DNA from: Tenacibaculum holothuriorum
Lineage (GTDB): Bacteria > Bacteroidota > Bacteroidia > Flavobacteriales > Flavobacteriaceae
NCBI RefSeq assembly: GCF_002120225.1
Contig: NZ_LAPZ01000013.1
Location: 47,993-111,992 of the forward strand
Direction of reading: 5' to 3'
DNA length: 64,000 bases
Part shown: positions 53,782 to 62,600 of the stretch, one piece after another
Layout of the letters: every line of letters begins with the position of its first letter
Numbering within the stretch: position 1 is the first letter of the stretch
Program-made: the position numbers and the translations under genes
The notes under the pieces: generated by a model
Database searches by the model: none
Seen by the model: the letters and a program-made list of their open reading frames with translations, nothing else
What the model was told of the DNA's origin: nothing

Positions 53782-54596
53782 TAAGCGGATAAAATTGCTT
53801 CCATTTGCTGTTGAAGCTCGCTAGCTTTTTTAGCAGCAGCTTCAGCAAAATTATTCTCTTTTGAAGCGTAAATAATTCCACGAGATGAATTGATTAATAA
53901 ACCAACAGTGTCTGTCATTCCGTATTTACAAACATCTTGTAAGTTTCCACCTTGAGCACCTACACCAGGAACTAATAAAAAACTTTCAGGAATAATTTTT
54001 CTTATATCTGCTAAGTATTCTGCTTTAGTAGCACCTACTACATACATTAAATTCTGAGCATTGTTCCAAGTTTTTGAAGTTTCTAGAACTTGTTTATACA
54101 ATTCTTGATTATTTACACTTAGTGTTTGAAAATCGAAAGCTCCTTGATTAGAAGTTAGAGCTAGCATAATAGTATGTTTGTTTTCAAAAGCTAAAAAAGG
54201 TTCTACAGAATCTTTCCCCATATAAGGAGCTACAGTAACCGAATCGAATGCTAAATCTTCAAAAAAAGCTTTGGCGTACATAGTTGAGGTGTTCCCAATA
54301 TCACCACGTTTTGCATCAGCAATTGTAAAAATTTCTGGATGCTTTTCGTTTAAATAATTAATCGTTTTTTCTAAAGCTTTCCAACCTTTAATTCCGTAGG
54401 CTTCGTAAAAAGCAGTGTTGGGTTTGTAAGCAATACATAAATGATGTGTGGCATCTATAATAGCTTTGTTAAATGCAAAAATAGGATCTTCTTCTTGTAA
54501 TAAATGTTGAGGAATTTTATCTAAATCTACATCTAAACCAATGCATAAAAAAGATTTCTTTTTTTTGATTTGAGTAACGAGTTGTTGTGTTGTCAT
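53781..54596 (-). CDS. pyrF: Orotidine 5'-phosphate decarboxylase (type 2)
   Basis: 271 residues from ATG at 54596; the frame is open to 54638 but the [10 protein letters not shown] start fits the family. It makes UMP in the last step of de novo pyrimidine synthesis. Motif [19 protein letters not shown] carries the catalytic Lys-Asp pair; other markers are [24 protein letters not shown], and [13 protein letters not shown]. The long ~270-residue form marks type 2. One-base overlap with the BtuF-like gene downstream. Confidence 0.95.
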   Translation of the reverse strand: MTTQQLVTQIKKKKSFLCIGLDVDLDKIPQHLLQEEDPIFAFNKAIIDATHHLCIAYKPNTAFYEAYGIKGWKALEKTINYLNEKHPEIFTIADAKRGDIGNTSTMYAKAFFEDLAFDSVTVAPYMGKDSVEPFLAFENKHTIMLALTSNQGAFDFQTLSVNNQELYKQVLETSKTWNNAQNLMYVVGATKAEYLADIRKIIPESFLLVPGVGAQGGNLQDVCKYGMTDTVGLLINSSRGIIYASKENNFAEAAAKKASELQQQMEAILSA

Positions 54597-54645
54597 GTGT
54601 TGTTGTAAAAGTTGTACAAAAGTACACTTTTTTAACACTTTCTGT

Positions 54646-54653
54646 TATCTTTG
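54646..54653 (+). promoter_or_regulatory. -7 element of the permease operon
   Basis: TATCTTTG, six bases before the ATG at 54660, so again very short or no leader. No good -33 TTG is seen at the right distance. Divergent from pyrF. Confidence 0.45.
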
Positions 54654-54659
54654 TTAGAT

Positions 54660-55736
54660 ATGTTTCAGTATATACTTAGCAAAATATTTTACGGATTTTT
54701 AACCTTGTTCGGGGTAGTAACCGTAATTTTTTTATTGTTCAATATTTTACCAGGAGATCCTGCTCGAATGATGCTAGATCAACGAGAAGATACAGAGCAA
54801 CTTCAAAATATTCGTAAGAAATATGGTTTCGATAAACCTTTACTAACCCAGTATGCGTATTATGTAAATGATGTCTCTCCAATATCTTTTCATAGTACTG
54901 ATGCTAATAATTACACTTTTTTCTCGTTAGAAAAATATAGCGGAACTAAACTTTTTACAGTGGGTAATTATGATATGGTGTTTAAATATCCATATTTAAG
55001 ACAGTCTTTTCAAAAGAACGGAAAAAGTGTGTCAGAAGTAATTAAAGAAACCTTACCCAACACAGCAGTTTTAGCGATAGCAGCTATTAGTATTGCGTTG
55101 GCATTAGGAATTGTTTTGGGAATTATTTCAGCAGTTTTTAAAGACACTTTTTTCGATAGGATTATCGCTGTTCTCAGTACGTTTGGTATGAGTGTTCCAT
55201 CGTTTTTTTCAGCAATACTATTCGCATGGTTTTTCGGATTTGTATTGCATAACTATACAGGGTTAGAAATGACAGGAAGCTTATATGAAGTAGATGATTT
55301 TGGAAAAGGAACCTATATAAAATGGAAGAATTTAATTTTACCAGCATTGGTGTTGGGAATTCGTCCGTTGGCAGTAGTAATTCAATTAATGAGAAACTCG
55401 TTGTTAGAAGTTTTTAATCAAGATTATATACGAACAGCAAAAGCCAAAGGACTGTCTACATTTCAAATAATAAAAATACATGCGCTAAAAAATGCATTGA
55501 ATCCTGTAATAACAGCAATTTCGGGTTGGTTTGCATCAATGTTGGCAGGAGCAGTTTTTGTAGAGTATATTTTTAACTGGAACGGATTAGGAAAAGAAAT
55601 CGTAAACTCGTTAAATACACTCGATTTACCAGTTATTATGGGAAGCGTATTGGTAGTGGCAACATTATTTATTTTGATAAATATTATTGTTGATGTTCTG
55701 TATAGTTGGTTAGACCCTAGAATAAGATTAGAATAA
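54660..55736 (+). CDS. ABC transporter permease (DppB/OppB type)
   Basis: 358 residues from ATG at 54660. Six predicted helices; the inner-membrane coupling motif DYIRTAKAKGLSTFQIIKIHALKNALNPVI matches the EAA loop of peptide/nickel permeases. N-terminal GDPARMMLDQREDTEQLQNIRKKYG is the family's first conserved block. Between helices 1 and 2 is a longer periplasmic stretch (about 60-120) of this phylum. It has no neighbouring partner permease, ATPase or binding protein, so the rest of the transporter is elsewhere. Confidence 0.9.
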   Translation: MFQYILSKIFYGFLTLFGVVTVIFLLFNILPGDPARMMLDQREDTEQLQNIRKKYGFDKPLLTQYAYYVNDVSPISFHSTDANNYTFFSLEKYSGTKLFTVGNYDMVFKYPYLRQSFQKNGKSVSEVIKETLPNTAVLAIAAISIALALGIVLGIISAVFKDTFFDRIIAVLSTFGMSVPSFFSAILFAWFFGFVLHNYTGLEMTGSLYEVDDFGKGTYIKWKNLILPALVLGIRPLAVVIQLMRNSLLEVFNQDYIRTAKAKGLSTFQIIKIHALKNALNPVITAISGWFASMLAGAVFVEYIFNWNGLGKEIVNSLNTLDLPVIMGSVLVVATLFILINIIVDVLYSWLDPRIRLE

Positions 55737-55737
55737 A

Positions 55738-56220
55738 ATGAGAGTAATTATAATTATAGCAAGCCTCTTGTTATTTACAAGTTGTGCAATTTTTCAACCT
55801 AAAAATTTTGATGTAAATGCGAATAATGAAATTTTGTTAACTGAAGATAGAAAAGAAATTTCATTTGAGGATGTAATTAATCAAAACAAAAAACAGAAAA
55901 AGTTTATTCAGGTCTATGCTAGCTACTGTCCAGTGAGTCAAGATAGTTTTGATGATGTTATAAAATTTCAGCAAAAAAATAAAAATGTAGAATATATTTT
56001 CTTGTCGGTAGATCATTCTTATCATGATTGGAAAAGAGGCTTGAAAGACCTAAAAGTGAAAGGAAAACATTACTACATTCCTAAGAAAGGAAAAGGAGCT
56101 TTGGGGAAGTTTTTAAAGTTAAAGACAATTCCTAGGTTTTTAGTAGTTGATGAAAGTGGTAATATTTTGGTATATAAAACGTCTAAGGTTTCAGAAACTA
56201 TTCAGAAAAAAATAGATTAA
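55738..56220 (+). CDS. Thioredoxin-fold lipoprotein with single active-site Cys
   Basis: 160 residues. Lipobox LLLFTSCAIFQP with Cys at about residue 16. A thioredoxin-like fold follows: VYASYCPVSQDSFDDV, KGKHYYIPKKGKGALGKFL, and the cis-Pro region TIPRFLVVDESG. The active site reads C-P-V-S instead of C-x-x-C, so the resolving Cys is lost. The next gene is a paralogue with an intact CPDC site. The pair overlap by one base (TAATG), which implies co-translation and perhaps a joint function in periplasmic thiol exchange. Confidence 0.82.
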   Translation: MRVIIIIASLLLFTSCAIFQPKNFDVNANNEILLTEDRKEISFEDVINQNKKQKKFIQVYASYCPVSQDSFDDVIKFQQKNKNVEYIFLSVDHSYHDWKRGLKDLKVKGKHYYIPKKGKGALGKFLKLKTIPRFLVVDESGNILVYKTSKVSETIQKKID

Positions 56221-56708
56221 TGAACCGAGTTCTGTTTTTACTATTACCATTTCTTTTTTTAGCGTGTTCAAGAGAAGTGCCAAATCAGTTTTCAAAAGAA
56301 GCACTTCACGATGTTTTTATTACTACTCAAAAAAAGAATATTGAGTTTAAAGAAATCTTATCAAAATATAAAGGGAAGAAAATCTTAATAAGTGTTTGGG
56401 CGTCTTGGTGTCCAGATTGTATAGAAGCTTTACCTGAAGAAGAGAAACTTCAACAAGAATTTAAAGATGTAATTTATCTTCATTTGTCTTTAGACAGAAG
56501 TTTCGATTCTTGGTTGAAAGGAATAAAAAGATTAGAGGTAAAAGGCGAGCATTATTTAATACAATCGGGGTGGAAAGGTGCTTTTGGAAATTTCTTAAAT
56601 TTAGGATGGATTCCTAGATACATGGTAATAAATGAAAAAGGGAAAATAGTACTCTTTAAAGCTACGAGACCAACCGATAAATTAATTAAACAAAGCTTAG
56701 AAAAATAA
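56220..56708 (+). CDS. Thioredoxin-fold lipoprotein with CPDC site
   Basis: 162 residues. Lipobox LFLACSREV with Cys near residue 16. TlpA/ResA-like fold: VWASWCPDCIEALPEEEKLQ, LHLSLDRSFDSW, KGEHYLIQSGWKGAFGNFLNL, and cis-Pro in WIPRYMVINEKG. The CPDC active site suggests a thiol-disulfide oxidoreductase in the periplasm. It is the diverged tandem copy of the preceding gene. Which proteins it reduces is unknown. Confidence 0.88.
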   Translation: MNRVLFLLLPFLFLACSREVPNQFSKEALHDVFITTQKKNIEFKEILSKYKGKKILISVWASWCPDCIEALPEEEKLQQEFKDVIYLHLSLDRSFDSWLKGIKRLEVKGEHYLIQSGWKGAFGNFLNLGWIPRYMVINEKGKIVLFKATRPTDKLIKQSLEK

Positions 56709-56787
56709 CGTATTTTAGCTTTTCAATAAAAGAAGGTTAATAGTGAGTTTATAACCTTGATAAATAAAAACTTAAAACTTAAATTTA

Positions 56788-57549
56788 GTGAGAAAAAAGA
56801 TAGTTGCAGGTAACTGGAAGATGAATAAAAATCTTGATGAAGCTAAAGAGCTAATCAAAGGATTAAAAAAAGAAGTAAAAAAGCTTAAGTTAAAAGACGA
56901 CACTCGAGTAATTATAGCTCCGAGTTTTATCAACTTAAGAGCAGCTGTAAATCGAACTAAAAAATCTAAAATAGAAGTTGCTGCTCAAAATGTACATCAA
57001 GAAAAGAGAGGTGCTTTTACAGGAGAAGTTTCTGTAGATATGTTAGAAAGTGTAGGAGTAAAAACTGCAATTTTAGGGCATTCAGAAAGAAGAACCTATT
57101 TTGGAGAAACTGATGAGTTACTAGCCGAAAAAGTAAACACAGTTTTAGGTAAAGGATTAGAAGCTATCTTTTGTTTTGGTGAATTGTTAGAAGATAGAAA
57201 AAGTAATAGTCATTTTAAAGTTGTTGAAGATCAAATTAAAAAAGCACTTTTTCATTTAGATAAAACAAGTTTTACTAATGTAGTTTTGGCTTATGAACCA
57301 GTATGGGCAATTGGTACAGGAGAAACTGCAAGTCCAGAGCAAGCTCAAGAAATGCATGCGTTTATCCGTAATCTTTTTGTAAAAGAATATGGAGAAGATG
57401 TAGCAAATTCTATTTCTATACTTTATGGAGGAAGCGTAAAACCAAATAATGCCAAAGAAATTTTTTCTAAACCAGATGTAGATGGAGGTTTAATAGGAGG
57501 AGCTTCATTAAAAGTAGACGATTTTACCCAAATCATTAAAGCAATTTAA
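56788..57549 (+). CDS. tpiA: Triose-phosphate isomerase
   Basis: 253 residues with a GTG start at 56788; no ATG is available at the family start (MRKKIVAGNWKMN). Catalytic Lys11 in GNWKMN, His in LGHSERR, Glu in AYEPVWAIGTG, phosphate loop ILYGGSVKP and GGLIGGASL are all present. Interconverts DHAP and G3P in glycolysis. It follows the thioredoxin pair by 79 bp on the same strand. Confidence 0.96.
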   Translation: MRKKIVAGNWKMNKNLDEAKELIKGLKKEVKKLKLKDDTRVIIAPSFINLRAAVNRTKKSKIEVAAQNVHQEKRGAFTGEVSVDMLESVGVKTAILGHSERRTYFGETDELLAEKVNTVLGKGLEAIFCFGELLEDRKSNSHFKVVEDQIKKALFHLDKTSFTNVVLAYEPVWAIGTGETASPEQAQEMHAFIRNLFVKEYGEDVANSISILYGGSVKPNNAKEIFSKPDVDGGLIGGASLKVDDFTQIIKAI

Positions 57550-57567
57550 GTTAGTTAGAGAGCAAAA

Positions 57568-58401
57568 ATGGATAACATATATATTGAATATAACTTTACT
57601 GTAGCACCTAAAGAACCTGCTACTGAGATTTTAATTGCTGAGTTAGGTGGTGTTGGTTTTGAAAGTTTTGTAGAAAATGAAAATGGAGTAGTAGCATATA
57701 TTCAAAAAAATGAATGGAATGATAGTATTCTAGATGATGTTTTTATTTTAAAATCAGAAGAATTTGATATTAAATTCGAATTTTCTGAAATAGAACAAAC
57801 CAATTGGAATGCAGAGTGGGAAAAGAATTTTAATCCAATTCAAGTAGATGAAACGGTAAGCATAAGAGCACCTTTTCATGAAAATCCAAACTTACCATAC
57901 GATATTGTTATAGAACCAAAAATGAGCTTTGGAACTGGACATCATGAAACTACACACATGATGGTACAACATTTAATAGATTTAGATGTTGATGGGAAAA
58001 AAGTTCTAGATATGGGTTGCGGTACAGGTATCTTAGCCATTTTTGCTGAGATGAAAGGAGCACAACCTTTAGACGCTATTGATATAGATGAATGGTGCTA
58101 TGAGAATACTAAAGAAAATGTAGAAAGAAATAACTGTAAACATATTACAGCATATAAAGGAGAAGCTTCATTGTTAGAAGGAAGAAAATACGATATTATT
58201 ATAGCCAATATAAACCGTAATATTTTATTGAATGATATGAAAACGTATACTTCGTGTTTAAATTCAAATGGAGTATTGTTGCTAAGTGGTTTCTACACAG
58301 AAGATATCCCTATTATAAACGAAGAGGTTGAAAAATATGGATTATCTTTGCAAAAAACTATCGAACGTAATAATTGGGTAGCTTTACGTTATAAAAAATA
58401 A
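57568..58401 (+). CDS. prmA: Ribosomal protein L11 methyltransferase
   Basis: 277 residues. N-terminal substrate domain (about 1-95) is followed by a Rossmann methyltransferase domain: PKMSFGTGHHETTHMM, VLDMGCGTGILAIFAEMKGA (SAM site), DAIDIDEWCYEN, DIIIANINRNIL. It trimethylates L11. It follows tpiA by 18 bp and precedes clpS by 5 bp; one transcript is likely. Confidence 0.95.
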   Translation: MDNIYIEYNFTVAPKEPATEILIAELGGVGFESFVENENGVVAYIQKNEWNDSILDDVFILKSEEFDIKFEFSEIEQTNWNAEWEKNFNPIQVDETVSIRAPFHENPNLPYDIVIEPKMSFGTGHHETTHMMVQHLIDLDVDGKKVLDMGCGTGILAIFAEMKGAQPLDAIDIDEWCYENTKENVERNNCKHITAYKGEASLLEGRKYDIIIANINRNILLNDMKTYTSCLNSNGVLLLSGFYTEDIPIINEEVEKYGLSLQKTIERNNWVALRYKK

Positions 58402-58406
58402 AGACA

Positions 58407-58682
58407 ATGAGTACGATAGAAAAGATACAAGAAGAGTTAGACGTCTTAATACAAGAAACAAAAAAACACGAAATTGTATTACATAACGATGATGTAAATA
58501 CATTCGATTTTGTAATAGATAGTTTAGTAAGTGTTTGCGATCATACTTTAGAGCAAGCAGAACAATGCACAATTTTGGTACATTATAAAGGAAAATGTAC
58601 AGTCAAAACTGGTGAGTATAAAGATTTAGAACCACGTTGTTCTAAATTACTACAATTAGGACTCTCAGCAGAAATCGTTTAA
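58407..58682 (+). CDS. clpS: Clp protease adaptor ClpS
   Basis: 91 residues. Motif VLHNDDVNTFDFVIDSL is the ClpS core, and the later VHYKGKCTVKTG is the second conserved block. ClpS delivers N-end-rule substrates to ClpAP/ClpCP. The binding-pocket residues (Asn/Asp in NDDVNTFD and His in CDHTLEQAEQ) appear intact. It follows prmA by 5 bp and is followed after one base by a small gene. Confidence 0.93.
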   Translation: MSTIEKIQEELDVLIQETKKHEIVLHNDDVNTFDFVIDSLVSVCDHTLEQAEQCTILVHYKGKCTVKTGEYKDLEPRCSKLLQLGLSAEIV

Positions 58683-58683
58683 A

Positions 58684-58968
58684 ATGGAAAATGTTTTTAA
58701 GTATTATGAGTTTTCAGATTTCATAGAAGATAAATCTGAAGCTTTTTCGGGTAACCAAATATGTTTTTCAGAGTTAAATTCGCAACATTTTTTAATTTTT
58801 GAAAAAAAAATAAACAGTAATTCTGAAACGTATAATTTATATGTTTCTAAATTTAATTCAAAAAAAGAAATAGGAGTTAATCCCCCAGAAATACTGGAGA
58901 TGTTGATAGAAGAGTACGATAAATCAATTCCCGAACATAGAGTAGTTTTAAGGCAATATTTATACTAG
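58684..58968 (+). CDS. Small protein of unknown function
   Basis: 94 residues, acidic, no signal peptide or membrane helix. Predicted alpha/beta. Contains FKYYEFSDFIEDKSEAF and IGVNPPEILEMLIEEYDKS. I do not recognise it. The ATG lies one base after the clpS stop, so it belongs to the tpiA-prmA-clpS transcript and is real. An A/T-rich hairpin terminates the operon right after it. Confidence 0.65.
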   Translation: MENVFKYYEFSDFIEDKSEAFSGNQICFSELNSQHFLIFEKKINSNSETYNLYVSKFNSKKEIGVNPPEILEMLIEEYDKSIPEHRVVLRQYLY

Positions 58969-59004
58969 AAAACTCAAAAAAATATTTTTTTTGAGTTTTT
59001 TTTT
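58969..59004 (+). terminator. Terminator after the clpS operon
   Basis: AAACTCAAAAAAA / TTTTTTTTGAGTTT inverted repeat with a 2-base loop, followed by a long T-run, directly at the stop codon of the small gene. Made mainly of A and T but clearly symmetric. Confidence 0.75.
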
Positions 59005-59636
59005 GTTTTGAAGTGACTTTTTAAAAAAGAGAGTGTCATAATAGTGTAAACAAAACAATAAGTAATTAGTTGAGTTTAAAAGTTCATTGTGTAAATAAAG
59101 AAATATTATACCCCTTATAATATTTTCCCTTAAAAGTTCTCTGAGTAGGTTTTACCCCTTAAATCTGAACAGATTTTTTCCCAAAGGAGAACTCCTCTTA
59201 TAAAAGAATAGTTTTTAAAAATAGTAGTAGTTAGTTTTTATACTAAGTTTGGTTAGACGAAAAGGCCTTAGACATAAGTTTAAGGTCTTTTCTATTTTTA
59301 GGAAAAAAACTCCTGAAAATCAGAAGGTACTTCAAAAAAAAAACATATTTTTAAAGAAAAAAGCACCCCCCCCGAAATTTATGAAACGTAAAATTATTAT
59401 TGAATTAAGTTTATTGAAAAGTATCTCGAAGTTAAGGTTTATTGAGGAATCGATAATTTTTTTGAGAAAAAAATAAAGAAAAGTGACTTTTTAAAAGGAA
59501 CTGTTTCTAAATATATAAACTTAAATAGGTGGATAACTATATCTAGTTATCACTGATTAGCATATAGCTAAAGGGTTTTTAGGATATTTTCTTTTTTGAA
59601 GTGTATTTAAATATGAAATCAACCAACTAATCTCCC
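59005..59636. other. 632-bp non-coding, hairpin-rich leader region
   Basis: No convincing gene. Inverted repeats: AAATATTATA/TATAATATTT (59101-59125), AAATCTG/CAGATTT followed by T's (59161-59180), AGGAG/CTCCT (59185-59196), a 12-bp stem GAAAAGGCCTTA/TAAGGTCTTTTC (59259-59292), GATAACTA/TAGTTATC (59532-59551) and TTAGC/GCTAA (59557-59571). The 16-bp sequence AAGTGACTTTTTAAAA occurs twice, 470 bp apart (59011 and 59481). It may be an unusually structured 5' leader of the giant secreted protein, or degraded mobile DNA. Confidence 0.65.
59244..59251 (+). promoter_or_regulatory. Candidate -7 element in front of the giant gene
   Basis: TAAGTTTG fits TAnnTTTG. The expected RNA would begin near 59257, just before the 12-bp hairpin at 59259-59292, leaving a leader of about 380 bases. 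No matching -33 is seen, so this is weak. Confidence 0.35.
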
Positions 59637-62600
59637 ATGAAAAAAAAATACCTGTTAATTTTAATTGCACTAATACTCTATAGTGTTCCTAACAAATTAT
59701 TTGGGCAAACGAGCCCAAATTGTAGTGTAAACGCTGGAGCAGCTACAACTTATTGTGAAGGTGAAGAAATTGAATTAAATGGATCTGGAAATAATAGAGT
59801 TAATGAATCTACAATTCAATGGACTCAAGTATCTGGGCCTCCCATCAATTTTAGTGACTCTACTATATATAAACCTTTAATAATTGGAGCTACTGGAGGA
59901 AATACGTATGTTTTTAGGCTAACTGTTACTTGTAATAATGGATTACCAACTTCTCAAGATGTTTCTATAACAGTAAGAAATGCTCCTACTGCTTCTGCTG
60001 GAGTTGATATTTTAGGCTGTCCAGGAAATTATCCAATTTCAGGAACAATTCCTACTGGTCCTCCTACTTTTACAGGTACTTGGAGTATTATAGGAAACAA
60101 TAATGCAGGAGTGTCAATCACTGATCCTTCTTCTGCCTCTACTACGATAAATTTAGGAGAAGGAAATGCAGGGCAAACAACTTTAGAATGGAGAGTTAGT
60201 GATGGTGATTCATCAACTTGTGACGGTGTTTCAAGAATTACAGTTACAAATATAGGAGGAGTAGATCCTGTAGAAGCGGGTCCTGATGTTACTAAATCTT
60301 CTTGTTTTGATGTAAATACATCTCATACATTTAATGCATCTTTTGGAGGAATTAATATAGGAGGACAGTTAGGGCAATGGGAATTGGTAAGTGGGCCTAG
60401 TACACCAACGTTTAATAATGTTAATAATAATCAGGCAACAGTAAGTGGTTTAATAGAAGGAGTGTATGAATTTAAATGGAAAGTTAGTGGTCCTTGTGTA
60501 AATGGAGAAGATACAGTAACAATAACAGTACCCGATCCAGCAGGAAGCGTAACTAATGCAACTACATTATTACCAAATAGAAATATTAGAATATGTGATC
60601 CTTCTGTAACTCAATTAAATTTAGATGGTGAACCTCCTCTAAAGCCAGGTGAAACAGTGCAATGGGAAATAGTAAATAACCCAGGAAATACAGCTAGTTT
60701 TAGTAGTTCTTCTACTGTAACTACAAGTACATTGTTTACTCCAACTGTTTATGGGTTAAGTAATACTGCAGGAGGAAATAATGCAACATATAGGTTTAGA
60801 TATACAGTAACAAGTGCTAACGGGCTTTGCACAGATTCTGATATAGTTAGAGTTAGATTTGTAAAAAATACATTATCTGTCGAGTTAACTGATGATGGAA
60901 CTCCATCTGAATGCATTTTTGCTACTTTAAATGCTCAAAATGAAGTAGATGTGACTTTTGGAATAACCAAAGAAAATCCTAGAATTAATGTCCCAACAAG
61001 ATATCAAATAGTTTCAGGACCAATTACAACTGGTATTATAAATTTAGGAACTAGAAATAGTTTTACGAGAAAATTTACAAGAATAGGAACCTATGTTGTA
61101 AGAGCATATAGAGAACCTAGAGGATCAACTGATATAGGTTGTACCACAGCGTCTGATGATATTATGGTTAAAATTTCAGGAACTGCCGAGGGTGCAAATG
61201 CAGGAACAGACCAATTTATTTGTTCTAGTTCTTTTCCACCAAATGAAGTAAGTTTAGCTGGTAATACGGTAATTCAAGGAGTTGGTACTTGGTCTAAAGT
61301 TAGTGGTCCAACTGGATCATCAGAAATTATAGAGAATCCTAATAGTGCTTCTACTAAAGTTACTAATTTATCTAATGGAGTTTATTATTTCAGATGGTCA
61401 ATTTCTTCGGGTCCTCAAGGTGAGTTGCTTTCTTCAAATTCAGATGAGGTTAAAGTAGTTGTTTCTAATTCAACATTAACATATACTAATATAGCTGGTA
61501 GTGATGTAACTATTTGTGCAGGTGCTTACCAGTTAGATGGAAGAGATTTATTAGAAAATGAAAGAGGAAAATGGTCATTAATTTCTACCAATCCAGCAGG
61601 AAATGAAGCTGGAGTGACTTTCTCTTCAGAAACAGACCCTAAAGCAATTGTAAATGGATTACAAAAAAATATACAATACACTTTTCAATACGAATTAACC
61701 AATGGATGTACTAATTTAACAGATACAGTTACGCTAACTGTTAATAATAATGATGGTCCCTCAGCAGCAAATGCGGGAGATGATATCTGTACAACTGCAA
61801 GTACTGTAAATTTAGCAGCTACTATAGTTACAGGCGGTACTGGAGAATGGGTGAAAGTTAGTGGTCCTATAGGAGGAAATATAACTAATATTAACGATCC
61901 AACTACTTCGATAACTAGTTTACAAGAAGGAAATTATGTATATAGATGGTCGGTAGATGGAGGAGCAGCTTGTCCTAATAACACAACTTCTGATACTGTA
62001 ATTGTTTCTATAGTACCAAATACACCTTATAACGCTGGAGCTGATCAAGATATTTGTGGGTCAAATACAATAACGTTATCTGCTGCTACACCGGTTAGCC
62101 AAGGAGAATGGGTGCAAACTTATGGCTCAGGAGGATGGAATTTTGCTATGGTTTCAGATGTCAATAATCCTAATGCAACAATACAAAATTTAAGTGATGG
62201 GATTTATGAGTTTGAATGGAGGGTTTCAACAGCCAGTTGTGCTACCAATGACAAAATGAGTTTTTCCATAGCTAATCAACCTACTGCTCCAAATGCAGGG
62301 GCAGATAAAACGATTTGTGCTAATAGTGGAAATTTAGAGGCTACTCCAGTAGTTCAAGGAATGGGAGTTTGGTCTTTTGAATCGGGACCTAATAATCCAT
62401 CAATAACTGACATTTCAGATCCTACAACAGAAATTAGAGGATTAGTAACGGGTACTTATGTTTTTAAATGGACAACATCACCTAATGAACCACCTAGAGA
62501 TCCAAGTAAACCGAATTGTAATAATTTGGTGAATTCAGATTTGGTAACTATCACTGTAGTTGCTCCCGCAAACGCAGGAGGTAATAATAGTGGGGTAATT

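Noticed and set aside
59249..59476. 75-residue Lys-rich ORF starting TTG
   Set aside because: It has a rare start codon, low-complexity basic composition and overlaps the long hairpin at 59259-59292 and poly-A/C tracts. No family resemblance. More likely non-coding.
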